Shown in pieces: positions 23,127-35,022 of a DNA stretch of 64,000 nt (position 1 is the first letter of the stretch; the number at the start of each line of letters is the position of its first letter). The notes under the pieces were generated by a model. It made no database searches. It was not told where the DNA came from and was given only the letters and a program-made list of their open reading frames with translations. A program made the position numbers and the translations under genes. This DNA is from Heracleum sosnowskyi (Eukaryota; Streptophyta; Magnoliopsida; Apiales; Apiaceae): the NCBI GenBank assembly GCA_030848705.1, contig CM061237.1, positions 83,509,910 to 83,573,909 of the forward strand, written 5' to 3'.

Positions 23127-24800
23127 TTTATGGAGCACTAGTTAATGTCAGGGCCATGCAGGAAAAAATATCTATATGGACCACTAATGCTAATGAAGCA
23201 GCTCAGGTATTTACTTGAACTTCACCCGTAACTCTTTTAGGCCAAACTTAAATGTTAATGTTTAAGTGCTTTGTTTTAATCCAGCAAGTGAGAAAGATTG
23301 GTGCAACAAGTTTTATTTAACACTGTTCATCCATGTGCATGGATAGACATATAATGATTCTTCTGCTGTTTTATTGCCATTTTTTAGTTTTGTCATTTCT
23401 ATAGTTTATTCCCTCTCTAGGGATAGACATATTGTTGATTACCCTATTGAAATTACTGTGTATTATGTACTATGAAGTCTGCATTTAACTAGTGAGCTTA
23501 ACTAGTTCATCTATTTATGTAACTGCAGTCTGGTCTCTTTAAATTAAAGTTCTTAGCTTGAGCGTTTCTCATGAACTCTGCTCAACTTTGCTTCGACCAC
23601 AAATTACTGCAAAGGAAGATATATAAACAGGATTGTGAAGTCTGTATTTACATCCCCAAGTATAGACATATAGAGATTCTTCTACTGTTTTATTGCCTTA
23701 TTTATTCTTTCTAATAAATATGTTACAAGGATCAAGGACCGTTTAATACGAGACTCATCCATTTACTCATCATTCCAGATTATTGACTATATTATTATTC
23801 GTTCCGTTGGACCAGGATTACCTATACGTGCATTTAGGACCATAGAGATAAATGCTATATATACCGAGTCTTCTCTTCTGTAGTTGGACTACCGTGTCTA
23901 ATTCCTTTTTTATGTATTCTATATGACCTTTTTTCATACATGAACACAGGGGTCATGATGCTTATTTTTTGTTAATTAGCATCGCTCGGAAATGATAATC
24001 AAATACTATCTATTCACCCTGGGCCTAAAAAGAAAGTAGTCTAAATTAACTACTTTAGTATCCATGAATAAATTTGACATGTGGGAGTGAGACAAATATT
24101 TGAGCTTGGCTCGTTTATTTATTCATCTAATTGCAGTCTAGTATGCAAATTAAGGTTTTTAGGGGGATTGTGTTTATCACGGACTCTGCTCAACTTTTGC
24201 TTGGACCAGAAATTAGTGCAAAGGAAGATATAGAAACAGGATTGTGAAATCTATATTTACATCCCCAAGAATAGATAGATAGTGATTCTTCTGCTGTTGT
24301 ACTGCCATATTTTTAATTTTGTTCTTTTTTACATGTTCCACTAGATTTTTTTAGTTGTATTGCATGTACTGCAAAATTCTTTTTCAGTATCGTTTAAATC
24401 AAGTTACTGAATATGCCATTATAGGTACAGGACTATGAAGTTCGTAATTTACTCACTTCTAAGGATAGACAAATTGTTGATTACCCTACCGAAACCGAAA
24501 TTTACTTTGTATTATGCACCCTTCTTAATATCTCTTCTCTTTTTTTTATGGCAGGTAAGCATTGGGAAGCAGTGGAAGGAGTTCCTTGACTACAAGGAGC
24601 AAATAGGGTTCATATGGCATGTCTGTAGACAAGTACATTCTTATTTCTATAATTAACATTTTTATTATATAATTGTAAATATGTTGATTGCTTCCTCTGA
24701 TTTCTTTCATTTCTTTCAGTATTAAAATAAATGTTCTATCGTATTTTAGGTTGATGGAAAGAGGGTCGACAAAACTTGTAAGAACTATTACATTGTATGA
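23127..24800 (+). pseudogene. Captured 3' exons of an eIF4E cap-binding protein gene
   Basis: eIF4E binds the mRNA cap to start translation. Three exon-like blocks match the C-terminal third of plant eIF4E. Block 1, 23127-23206 (ALVNVRAMQEKISIWTTN ... NEAAQ), ends at a GT donor. Block 2, 24555 to about 24635 (VSIGKQWKEFLDYKEQIGF), follows a GCAG acceptor. Block 3, 24750-24800 (VDGKRVDKTCKNYYIV, then TGA), follows TTTTAG. The order, splice sites and stop fit the gene's end. The cap-binding N-terminal two thirds with its Trp residues were not found, so any product could not bind cap normally. All blocks lie inside the CACTA ends, so this is transduplicated host sequence. Confidence 0.8.
23540..24320. 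repeat. Duplicated segment inside the captured intron
   Basis: About 170 bp at 23540-23705 recurs at about 24140-24310. Shared blocks are ACTCTGCTCAACTTT, TGCAAAGGAAGATATA and TTTACATCCCCAAG. A third partial relative (ATTCTTCTGCTGTTTTATTG) is at about 23358. The duplication enlarges the intron between eIF4E blocks 1 and 2. Confidence 0.75.
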
Positions 24801-25837
24801 GTCGCATGAAGAAGGCTGGAAGCCGAAACCATTGTTATTCAAACATCATCTTTTAACTACTGGCTGTTGCAGTACCCACTGACTAGTTGGCAGAGATTCC
24901 ATTCAATTTACATCAGGAGATGGTGCATGTAGTATTAAAATATTCTGAAATATTACTAATTTGGTTGGTTGATTTGTATTTGTTAATTATTGGGCTATGG
25001 ATATTTTAATCTAGGACAATTATGATGTTCAGGAGTTTTTAAGTATTTTAATTTTGTATTGTACCGGTGGAAACGAGGAAACGAAATGAAAAGAGTAGGC
25101 TATTGTTAATTTGTTATTATTGTTGGTTTTGGTTTTTCTTTTGTTAAATTATTAGTTGCATTTTAATTAAATAAATGCTACAATTTAATAGGATAGGCCC
25201 ACCAAGGTAGACCCCACTATAGGTCCGACTATTTTTTAAAAGAAACTCAAACTCTAACGTAACATTAATTTTAAGTTACTGTAGAGCTCCCTTTTGTTAC
25301 TATATCATGCTATTGTAACATAAAAACACGTGTTATTCTAGGGTTCAAAGATGTTACCTTAGACACCTAAGGCAAAATTGAAAAAGCTATCATCAGAAAA
25401 ATGTTAGCTTAGCTACTACATGGACCTAGAGTAATATATTAGCTACCTGCTGCAACATTATTTTTTTGTTACAATAAGCTATTTATGGTGTAGTGAATTG
25501 AGCTTTCTTCCTTCTCACAAATTCACTTTCGTCTTTCTTTCTCTTATTTTAATCACCATAGTTTTTATTTTTCCTTTAATAATGATCCTTTTAATAGTTT
25601 CCTTTAATAATTTTTTGGGTGTTTGTTCGTCCTCCTTTTGGAATGGTTGATATGGTTTTAGTATTTTTGGTTTGTTGTTTTGTCTCTTTAAGAATGATTC
25701 AATTAGTATTTTGGGGTTTGAAAACCCACATCAACGCTGGGTCGGTGGTGAAAATCGCAAAAGCTCACCTTTTATAATGGAAGATTGTTCATATTATGAG
25801 GACATTTGTCCCTCCAATTTAAAGTTGGTGCAACTAA

Positions 25838-26075
25838 AAGTTCTGAACATTGGACTACAACCGGAATTAATTATGTGAAGGTCAATTATGATACTACTAG
25901 TTTCAGGGATGGTGTAGGATGGATTTCGCGGGAAGCCATTGTAATCTTTTTTAGTTCAAAGAATATTTCTATTGTGTATGTTAAACGATCTGGAAACAAA
26001 ATGACTATTTATTTAGCTCGTTTATTTGTTTCTCAACCATGTTGTATTGCTAGTTTGGGGATTTGTCCCGGCTGA
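25838..26075 (+). pseudogene. Fragment of a plant RNase H-like (RVT_3) domain
   Basis: The open stretch ending at 26075 reads HWTTTGINYVKVNYDTT, DGVGWISRE and, nearer the end, YVKRSGNKMTIYLARLF. This is the pattern of the RNase H-like domain found in plant LINE reverse transcriptases and related genes (W..P..G..K.N.D, then G.G, then the V.R..N..A..LA end). The middle, including the central catalytic Glu and Asp region, is missing. It has no clear start codon. I see a fragment of an old element, not a gene; which element cannot be told. Confidence 0.5.
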
Positions 26076-26901
26076 GACACAAGTACAAGTTCACCTACAT
26101 ATAATGAACATAATAGGTGGCTAGACACTTTCACACTGTTATAATTGTTAGAATATAATATAGTAATTTAGTAAAGGTTTTCTCTAAATCTTATTTATTA
26201 AAATCCAATATCAAATAAGACCTTTTTGTAAAATTTTAAGAATTTAAATGAACTAGTTACTAAATATGTTATCAGAGTTCAGGTTGATTAGATGTCTCAA
26301 ATTTAACTCTATGCCAACTTAAATATTCTCATACTTAAAATGGATACGAAAGCAAATTATTGCCCCAAAAATAGGTATCAATGATCCATTGTCGAATTGT
26401 AAATGAAATTTCGAGTGAGGGAGATGATTAAATAAAATATAAGATCACGTTGTGACCTTCTTATCATATCTTAACGTTTTAGATAGACTGATTATTTCAT
26501 ATTAAATATTGAACATATTCTGAATGGTATAGAGTTGAACCTGAGTTCTCTACCTGCACCATGAGCTATGTTCCATGTTAAGGAAGAAGTCCTTCTAAAA
26601 TTTGAAAGGATGGGTTCTTTATATGTGAAACCATATTAACATCATCTTCTAGGATTCCAACGACTGAAGATGAATTTGGTACCATGGATGAAAGAAATAT
26701 GATGGTTGCAGAGATCTCAATCCCTCTAGTAAGAGGAATCTCCTTAATTTCATTTAAAATTGAGGTATCCCGTTCCAGTAAAAACGATGATGCATCTCTA
26801 TTCCTAACTATTGATTCAACGCCTGAGAGCAAGTGTTACAAAGTAGAGGAACAAGAGTTCGTAGTTGAAGGTGATGTCATGGTTCGATTTTTTTCTAAAT
26901 G

Positions 26902-26938
<37 letters not shown>

Positions 26939-26988
26939 CTACTAAAATGCACATTTATTAACTAATTATACATTAAACAAAAAGAATG
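26076..26988. other. Spacer with a short TA microsatellite
   Basis: No gene recognised. A TA run lies at about 26903-26935. An 84-codon ORF at 26684-26938 runs into this repeat and has no recognisable domain. The last bases (26984-26988, GAATG) flank the Tat-type Gypsy insertion. Confidence 0.5.
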
Positions 26989-27358
26989 TGTTATGGATTA
27001 AAAAAAGTGCTTGTAGATTAATTGCTATGGTTTAGAGAGCTTCGAGCTTTAATGGTGGCTGCTCTTGTTGTCGGGGACTAACTCGGTCCTAACAAGATGC
27101 TTACGTATCTCTAGTGTTTAGAGAATCAAGACAATAAAAATGTAGTTCTTGGTGTTGCCCTCGGGGCTATGGCGGCAGGGGCACACCAAGGACGTAGTGA
27201 CTTGTATGTCCTTATTCGAGGATGAAGTCTAAAACGTTGTAGATGACGTATGGAGCTATGTCCAAAACGTAGTTCTATTGTGAAAGAGCAGGGTCCTTAT
27301 ATAGGCGTCTGGAGCCTCGTATTTAGAGTATGTTTAGGAGACTTAGCGAATAAGTCTC
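26989..27358 (-). repeat. Gypsy 3' LTR, distal part
   Basis: Begins TGTTATGGATTAAAAAAAG in plus orientation and matches 49481-49851. On the minus strand TATATAAG at about 27296-27303 is the LTR TATA box. The last five bases, GTCTC (27354-27358), are the Sirevirus target duplication. Confidence 0.9.
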
Positions 27359-28416
27359 TGTTGGGATTTATGGGTGATAGCATAGGAACAACTTAACTTT
27401 GTATATACTTAATTTTTTTAATTAAGTAGAACATACTGTCACAGCCAAAGTATGTTCTTGTAATCAGTATGCAATGTTAGTTTAATTGTATAATTTGGAA
27501 GAAGTTCACTTTCTGTGTTCAAGCCTCAAAGAACGCATATTGGATGACAGCATGAATAAAGGTTACTGTCATAAGAATTGACAGTAAGATTATAAGAAGA
27601 CAGAATGTTGCAAGTCAAGACAGCATATTCACTCTGACAGCAACATTGGCGGAAGACTACGCGACAGCAACTTTAGCCCTCGACAGCAAGTTTGGAAACC
27701 TCGACAGCACACTATGCGGGGAACTCCTACTGTCACCAAAAGCACATTCCTGTGACAGCAAGCTCTGCGGCAAAAGTAACTGTCTCGAGAAAGATCCTTG
27801 TTCTAGGTATCTTTCTCAGTCAAACCCCGTGACAGTTTCAATGTTCAAGAAACAGGCGTGTTGCAGTATCCCTAAGCTGCACCAAGTCTGCAAGACTACG
27901 ACAGAAGCTTCAAGCACTGCAAACAAAAGCGAATCAATTCAAGAGCAAGGTCAAGTCTCTATTTGCTGAATTGTTTTAGCTAGAAATAGAATGAATCTAG
28001 GTTGCTTTCTTTGTAATGTATATCTGACATTGTTAGCAATTTAGGAAAGTCACATGGGTAGACACTTTGTAAGAAGCTGCCACTTGATAATGACAGCAGC
28101 TTCACAGACCCGTGTTGATAGTGATAGGATTAGTTTTATACTTAGACTATCAATTCATTCTAGATAAAAAAAAACGAAGACAAGCAAGTGTCTTGGAGGA
28201 GAACGAAGCTCAAGAATTCTCTCTTGAGGTTCTAGCAACACTTTGCAAAATAAATAAAACATTTATTTTGTGAATCATGTCTTCTCTATTATACTGTTTG
28301 TGAATGCATACATATTATTGATAACATTAAATCTTAGTTTTAGTTGTTGAAACTGAGATTGAATTTTATCAGTATTGCATTCATCGCCCCCCCTTCTGCA
28401 ATACACAAGGACCAAC
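27359..28416 (+). repeat. 5' LTR of Sirevirus, rich in GACAG/CTGTC
   Basis: 1058 bp, TGTTGGGATT ... GGACCAACA. Between 27430 and 28100 I count about 16 GACAG or CTGTC words on the two strands. A 107-codon open stretch (27646-27969) lacks an ATG and is not treated as a gene. Confidence 0.95.
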
Positions 28417-28834
28417 AGTCTCCTTTTTGATAATGGATAAACATTGTATTTCTTGATGAACATGTCTTTTCCTTGTTGATAAGGACTATGACTCATTATT
28501 TCTTTTAATTGGGGATTCTGGATCCTTCTTTGATGAATTTGCCATATTTTGGACTCCTTTCCTGAGCTGTATATTTTCCCCATTTATTAATTACGTAATT
28601 AATAAATAATTAGGGTTTTGGGCCTTGCTTATTGGGCTGTGTTCTTGGACCAATCCGGGTCTAATTAATACGTAATTAATTGCACTTCTAGGATTATTTT
28701 TCAGCCCATATCATTTGCCCCCCAACTTCTAGGAAAATATCTTTTGGATTATCGTAGAAGTTATTTTATTCAGGAGTTACGAAATTCACTTTCGTATTCT
28801 AGCCTGGTTTTGCGAACATATAGTTATAAACCAA
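28417..28834 (+). repeat. Copy of the right flank (Gypsy LTR and adjoining DNA) behind the 5' LTR
   Basis: 418 bp that match 42156-42572 at about 99 per cent by eye. They start with GTCTC and contain the Gypsy LTR end, its polypurine tract and about 120 bp of Gypsy interior. At 42156 this is the natural right flank of the insertion; at 28417 it stands where the primer-binding site and leader should be. The junction to gag is at AACCAA/ACAG. Gene conversion from the 3' end, or a template switch, is the simplest cause. Confidence 0.9.
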
Positions 28835-30249
28835 ACAGTATCAAGATCCCAGCTTTGGATAAAGAGAACTACATCATTTGGAAAAGAAATATCTTGTTGT
28901 TTATCAAAGCTGCGAATCCACTATACCCAGGTATACTCGAGAATGGTCCTTTCATACCAAGGAAGGAAATTGAAGCCACAACAGTAAATGGTGAAATCAT
29001 TCCTGCACATTGGGTTCCCAAAGATCCCTCGGAATTTTTGGAAATTGAGAAGGAGAAAATGGTGTTAGATGATCACTTGCAACTCATCTTGCTCGATTCT
29101 CTCACGTTGGATAAAGCCATGTGTGGAAGTGTGATAAGCTGCACATCAGCCAAGGAGATGTGGATCAGGTTAGCCTTACTCTGTGAAGGAAGTGAAGAAG
29201 TTAAAGGCAAGCAAAGGCAAATACTTATATCTCAATATGAGGCATTCATGGCCAAGCCTGGTGAAGACTTAACCTCCACGTTTGAAAGGTTCAATAAGCT
29301 CTTAACTGAACTGCAGATACATGGCAAGTACTATGACAGAAAAGAATTGAATGTCAAGTTCTTGCTTACACTGCCTGATCATCTTGAACACAAGACAACA
29401 GCCATACGAGAAGGAAGAGATCTCAACAATATAACCTTTGAGACACTTTATGGCATTCTGAAATCTTATGAACTTGAACTCTTTCAAAAGAGAGCCATAC
29501 AAAGTGGAACAAGGAACAAGATGGCTAACATGTCAAGTGCCCTAGTAGCACAAGTGCCAAGAATCACACAACCTAGTGAAGCACTACAAATCACTCAACC
29601 AACCCCTGTACAATCCTTGAAGATAGAAGAGGTTGTTGAAGATGATGAGAAAGTAGTACTACAGCTCAAGGATGTGGAAGATGAAGACTTCTACACTATG
29701 GAGGAACTGGAAAGCATGGACAATCCTACTATGGCTTACATGGCCAAAAAGTTCAAGAACTTTAGGTTCAAGAAGGATAGGTCATTCAGGCCCCAAGGCC
29801 AAGCATCCAAGTTCACCAAGGGAAGCTCATCAAAGGCTGCTGTGGGAAGCTCATTCAAAGGAGGATACAAGACTGGATTTGTGGATAGATCTAAATTCAA
29901 GTGTTACAACTGTGGTGAACCTGGTCATTTTGCTACTGAGTGCAAAAGACCCAAACAGGTTCAGAGATTTGAGAAAGGAACTGGTGGATACTCTAAGAAG
30001 AATCAAGGTAGAGCCTATGTGGCTGAAGGAAAGTGTTGGGATGAGTCTGATGACGAAGATGAAGAAGAATATGTCAACCTAGCTCTCATGGCTAGCACTG
30101 ATGAAGTAACATCAACATCTTCAAGTCAGGTACCTTCACTTGTCTTACTTGATATGTCCATTGATGAGTATAAGAAAACCATTAAAGACTTAAGTACTGA
30201 AAATGAATCTCTTGTTCTCAAAACCAGTTCACTAGACTCTTTAGCTTAG
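28835..30249 (+). pseudogene. gag: Sirevirus gag, start lost, ends in nonsense codon
   Basis: Particle protein. It begins abruptly inside the N-terminal block (NSIKIPALDKENYIIWK) at the junction with the copied flank. The original ATG is gone and the first in-frame ATG is at 29059, about 75 codons into the domain. The UBN2/DUF4219 region runs to about 29500, followed by a linker and an intact CCHC knuckle (CYNCGEPGHFATEC, about 29902-29943). An acidic stretch (ESDDEDEEEY) follows. TAG at 30247-30249, where a Gln codon is likely, interrupts a coiled-coil-like stretch that continues in the same frame. The mRNA would also lack a leader of its own. Confidence 0.88.
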
Positions 30250-31356
30250 GAGAATGCTAAACTTAAAAATGAATTGAAATGTGCTAAAGAGGTTGAGGAA
30301 TTCCTGAGAAATGAGATTGCTGAAAATGAATTTAAAATCAAGGCTTATAAAAACTCATCTAAGATAGTTCAGGATTACAATGATAAGCATATAGAAAATC
30401 AGTCAGTTGGTATAGGTTTTTCATATGGTAGAAGACCTGGAAAGGAAACTGTGATTCAAGATTGTTCTGGAAATGCTGCTGTCAAACCCACCATTCTCAA
30501 GAAAGTTAAAACTCCCATTTTCAAAGCTGCAGAAATTGAGTTTGATGAAGAAGCCATGCTCATAAAACAAGAAATTCTTGATGAGGATGAAGGTGTTGAC
30601 AACACATTCAAGGATGGAAAGGATACTGTCACAATCCCCAAGACAGTAAACTTACCAAGCAATCAGACAGCAAGTTCAAAAGATGCTGTCACAGTTGGCA
30701 AGACAGAATCTTCCAAAGATACTGTCAAGAATGGTTCCAAGACAGTAACTTTAAAACCTTCTGTCAAGATAGTAGGAATAAAAGATACTGTCAAGGAAAG
30801 TTCGACAGCAACTTCTGAACATACTGTCAATCCAGTAACTCCCAAGTCTAAGAATAGGAATGGAAAGGTAGGAGTCAACAAAGGAAATGGATACACTAAT
30901 GTTGGAGGTGCTTCTAGGAAACTATGCAATAACTGTGGATCTACTCATCACTTAACACATGTTTGTAAGAAACCAATTGAGAATAAGGTCAATGCAACTG
31001 AACTCAATGGTAACTTACACAGAAACCCCCTTATGCATAGAACTATGAGTGTCTGTAATAACATTGAATGTATGACATGCAAAATTACTACCATGAGTAC
31101 ATGCTTTAACTTACCTATTCTCACTACTGAAAAATGTTCATACATAAACACTGTTGAGACTTCTGAGCCTGCTGGCAACAGCAAAAAGGCTCCATCCACT
31201 AAGAAAAGGACCAAGTCCAATTCTAAACCTAGGTGGGTGAAAAGAGAAGTCAAACAGGAGATTACTGATAATGCTTGTGACTTTTTGACTGAAAGAAACT
31301 CAGGAGACACTGAAACTGCAGGACCCAACAAGGATTGGGTACCATATGCATCTTAG
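30250..31356 (+). pseudogene. gag: Sirevirus gag, C-terminal part with second zinc knuckle
   Basis: Continues the gag frame after the TAG. It starts with a Lys/Glu-rich helical stretch, then a linker in which K-D-T-V or similar recurs at least five times because GATACTGTC is repeated in the DNA (about 30620-30830). A second CCHC knuckle (LCNNCGSTHHLTHVC) is at about 30925-30970, and the tail is basic. It ends with TAG at 31354-31356 just before protease, in the same frame as pol. A stop at the gag-pol border could be a genuine suppression site or just another mutation; I cannot tell. Confidence 0.8.
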
Positions 31357-31368
31357 ACACATTCTGTT

Positions 31369-34300
31369 TTGCAGGGCAAGAAGAAAGATCAAGTCATGTG
31401 GATCATTGACAGTGGTTGCTCAAGGCACATGACAGGTGATAAAGCCCTGCTATCACATTATGTTGAGAAAGCAGGCCCAATCATAACCTTTGGAGACAAC
31501 AGCAAGGGTTACACAGTGGGATATGGCTATCTAGAAATTGGAAATGTTGTCATTGAAGATATTGCTCTTGTGGATGGATTGAAGCACAATCTACTCAGTG
31601 TCAGCCAATTCAGTGACAGGGGATTCAAGGTTGATTTTGATATGATGCTGTGTAACATCTATCACAAGAAGAATAGTAGCCTCTCTCTAAAAGAGGTTAG
31701 AAAAGGAAGCTTATTTGTTGCTGACTTAAATTCAACAAAGAAGGATAAGGTTTACTGCTTTTACAGTAAAGCTACTGTTGGTGACAGTATGCTTTGGCAC
31801 AGGAAGCTCTCACATCTCAACTTCAAGATAATGAATATTCTGATGAAGAAGGAGTTAGTGAGAGGTTTGCCCCAACAGGAATTCTGTCAAGAAGGACTGT
31901 GTGAAGACTGTCAAATGGGCAAACTGAGAAGAGTTGTGCACAAGTCCAAGCAAATGAACACCAACATTGAAGCACTCAAGTTGATACACATGGATCTCTT
32001 TGGACCAGTCAATGTACCATCAATGGCCAAGAAGAGATATGCCTTAGTAATGGTGGATGATTACTCAAGGTACACTTGGGTGAAGTTTCTTGAATCCAAA
32101 GATGAAGCTGCTCAAGTGATTATTGATCAAGTCAGAGTTCTTGATAGAACTCCAAACTCAAAAGTTGAAATCTTGAGGAGTGACAATGGTACAGAATTCA
32201 GAAATGCCACTCTTGGAAATTTCTGTAAAGATGAAGGAATTGTACAACAATTCTCTGCTGCAAGAACTCCACAGCAGAATGGAGTTGTAGAGAGAAAGAA
32301 CAGGACTCTCATTGAAGCAGCTAGAACTATGTTGCATGATGCCAAACTGCCAACATATTTCTGGGCTGAAGCTATCAACACAGCCTGTTATACTCAGAAC
32401 AGAACCATGATCAACAAGACTCATGCAAGTACACCTTACTGTCTGTTAACTGGAAAGAAACCTACTGTCAAATATTTTCATGTGTTTGGGAGCAAATGCT
32501 TTATGATGAAGGATAACCATGAGAAGAAAGGAAAATTTGACACCAAGTCTTTTGAAGGACTATTCATGGGTTACAGCACAGAAAGGACTGCCTACAGAGT
32601 TTATGTTATGGAACACAGGATTATTGAAGAAAGTGTTAATGTCACATTTGATGAAACCAAATTTCCAGGACTGCATGAAGAAGGAAAGATGCAGACATTC
32701 AGATTTGAGAATCAAGGATACTTGGAAGCTGAGGAAATTGTGGATGAAGAACCTAGCTTCACTCAAATTGTTGAAGTTGATAAAGATACTGTCAATACCA
32801 CTACTGTCAACCAAACTCTAGCTCAGTCACAGACCATAACCTCTAACATTCATAACAGTGGTGACTCTGGAGACAATGAAGAACATGGTGAAGACAATGG
32901 GATTGGTGATCATTCAACTCAACAAACTGAAGCAAATGTTCCTGTACAGTCAAGTAGCTTGCCCAGAATCACCAAATGGAACAAGGATCACTCAAGTGAC
33001 CTCATCATTGGTGACCCTAATTCTGGAGTGAGGACAAGGAACAAAGTCTCTGCTGACAGCATGTTTTCATGCTTCCTGTCTCAAATGGAACCCAAGACAA
33101 CTGATGAAGCATTGTTGGATTCTGACTGGGTGATAGCCATGCAAGAAGAGCTAAATCAGTTTGAAAGGAACAATGTATGGAAGCTAGTTCCAAGACCTAA
33201 GGGAAAGTCAGTCATTGAGACCAAATGGGTTTTCAGAAACAAGCTTGATGAAAATGGATCAGTGACAAGAAACAAAGCAAGGCTAGTAGCTAAGGGTTAC
33301 TGTCAACAGGAAGGAATAGATTATGATGAGACATTTGCACCTGTTGCAAGACTTGAAGCTATAAGAATCTTTCTAGCCTATGCTGCACACTGCAACTTCA
33401 AAGTATTTCAGATGGATGTCAAAAGTGCCTTCCTAAATGGAGAATTGGAAGAAGAAGTGTATGTTGAACAGCCACCAGGGTTTGAGGATGCTGAAGTGTA
33501 TGATTTTGTATACAAACTTTTCAAAGCTTTGTATGGACTAAAGCAAGCACCCAGGGCTTGGTATGACACACTCTCCACTTTTCTCTTGGACAATCAGTTT
33601 ACTAGAGGAGTTGTGGACAAGACACTTTTCTACAAACACCATGGCAAGGACATCATTCTGGTACAAATCTATGTGGATGATATCATTTTTGGTTCAACAA
33701 ATGAGAGGTTGTGTGAGAAGTTTTCCTCTCTCATGAGTAACAAATATGAGATGAGTATGATGGGAGAATTGTCATTCTTTCTGGGATTACAAATTCTTCA
33801 ACAATCTGATGGAATCTTCATTTGTCAAGCTAAATACATCAAGGAACTTCTCAGAAAGTTCAACTTGGAAGATTCATCACCTGCAAAGACACCAATGTCC
33901 ACCTCAACCAGTCTGGATCTTGATCCTAAAGGGAAGAAAATTGACTCAAGCACCTATAGAGGCATGGTAGGATCTCTCCTATACCTAACTGCTAGCAGAC
34001 CTGACATCATGTTTGCTACATGTCTCTGTGCAAGGTTTCAGAGTGATCCAAAGGAGTCTCACTTAGTAGCCATCAAGAGAATCTTTAGATACCTAAAAGG
34101 CACTCCTAACCTAGGTCTTTGGTATCCCAAGAACACTGGATTTGATCTAATTGGCTACTCAGACTCAGACTATGCTGGATGCAAGATTGACAGAAAGAGT
34201 ACTACTGGTAGCTGTCAATTTCTTGGTGGAAGATTGGTCTCATGGTTTAGCAAGAAGCATCATTCAGTTTCTACCTCAACTGCAGAAGCTGAGTATATTG

Positions 34301-34407
34301 CTGCAGGCAGTTGCTGTGCACAAATTCTATGGATGAAGAATCAACTTCTGGATTATGGTCTAGTGTTAAGTGAAATTCCAATCTACTGTGACAACACTAG
34401 TGCATAG
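31369..34407 (+). pseudogene. pol: Sirevirus pol: protease, integrase, reverse transcriptase, RNase H start
   Basis: A single frame of 1012 codons following the gag frame. Protease shows MWIIDSGCSRHMTG, an intact D-S-G. Integrase has an HHCC region (WHRKLSHLNF ... CEDCQMGK) and its three acidic residues in IHMDLFGP, RSDNGTEF and VVERKNRT. Reverse transcriptase has ARLVAKGYCQQ, QMDVKSAFLNG and YVDD at 33670-33681. RNase H has GYSDSDYAG, AEAEYIAA and YCDNTSA. The frame then ends at TAG 34405-34407 because one base is missing just after the last RNase H Asp; the expected C-terminus continues one frame over. Apart from that lesion pol looks intact. There is no ATG start; it depends on the polyprotein. 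Confidence 0.92.
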
Positions 34408-34616
34408 CCATTTCAGACAATCCAGTTCAACACTCTAGGACAAAGCACATTGATATAAGACATCACTTTATCAGAGAGCATGTTGAACAAGGAACTGTGA
34501 AGCTGATCTATGTCCCAACTGACAAGCAACTTGCTGACATCTTCACTAAGCCATTGGATGAAGCAACCTTCAACAGGTTGGTAAGTGAATTGGGAATGCT
34601 GAATCTGGTATGTTGA
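34407..34616 (+). pseudogene. pol: Frameshifted C-terminus of Sirevirus RNase H
   Basis: The last 69 codons of pol in the frame that follows the lost base: it opens AISDNPVQHSRTKH and ends FTKPLDEATF ... LGMLNLVC, the usual Copia pol ending, with a stop at 34614-34616. Confidence 0.85.
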
Positions 34617-35022
34617 TTTAATCAGTTTTCTATATTTCCAAATTCTCTTTTGAAGCTCATGACAGCAACTTCAAACCTGCTGTCAAGAGAAGTTACTGTC
34701 TACTTGGTCTATGTCTGTTATGTGACAGCATGTGTTGATTTGACTTTTCATGTCAGTATTTTGTGCCAGTCTCATACTTTTAGACCGTGTATGACATTAA
34801 TGTGGTTACTTGTTAAGTTTGAGAGATAAAAATCTGTTCCATTGGACTTTCACACCGTTTTGCATTAATCTGTAGGATTAAAGGAGGACACGACCATTAA
34901 TTACTTTTGTGGTAGTTGTATGGGTACTCTAACTGTTGACCATTAGACTTTAATCCTTAGACGGTTTTGCCTATAAATTAACCTTAGGTTTCACCAGTCT
35001 GCTCTCAGTTTTAAAGTAAATA
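34617..35022 (+). promoter_or_regulatory. Post-pol spacer with TATA-like box
   Basis: Non-coding, with further CTGTC/GACAG words (34660-34735). CCTATAAATTA at about 34969-34979 is a good TATA-type box, about 45 bp before the ATG of the acidic ORF. It may be an internal promoter for the downstream ORFs, but no transcript evidence is available here. Confidence 0.45.

Larger units (their letters stand above)
21698..25495. mobile_element. Non-autonomous CACTA element carrying an eIF4E fragment
   Basis: A 3798 bp element with perfect 15 bp terminal inverted repeats (CACTACACCATAAAT) and a 3 bp target duplication AAT (21695-21697 and 25496-25498), as expected for CACTA/En-Spm. Both subterminal zones are dense in GTTAC/GTAAC words (about 21760-21890 and 25255-25480), typical binding regions for this transposase. 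No transposase sequence was recognised. The interior holds CT microsatellites, a duplicated intron-like segment, and three exons of an eIF4E gene on the plus strand. Confidence 0.88.

Noticed and set aside
27646..27969. 107-codon ORF in the Sirevirus 5' LTR, repeated in the 3' LTR (41382-41705)
   Set aside because: It lacks an ATG start, and its retention in both LTRs is explained by LTR identity. The content follows the GACAG-rich DNA.
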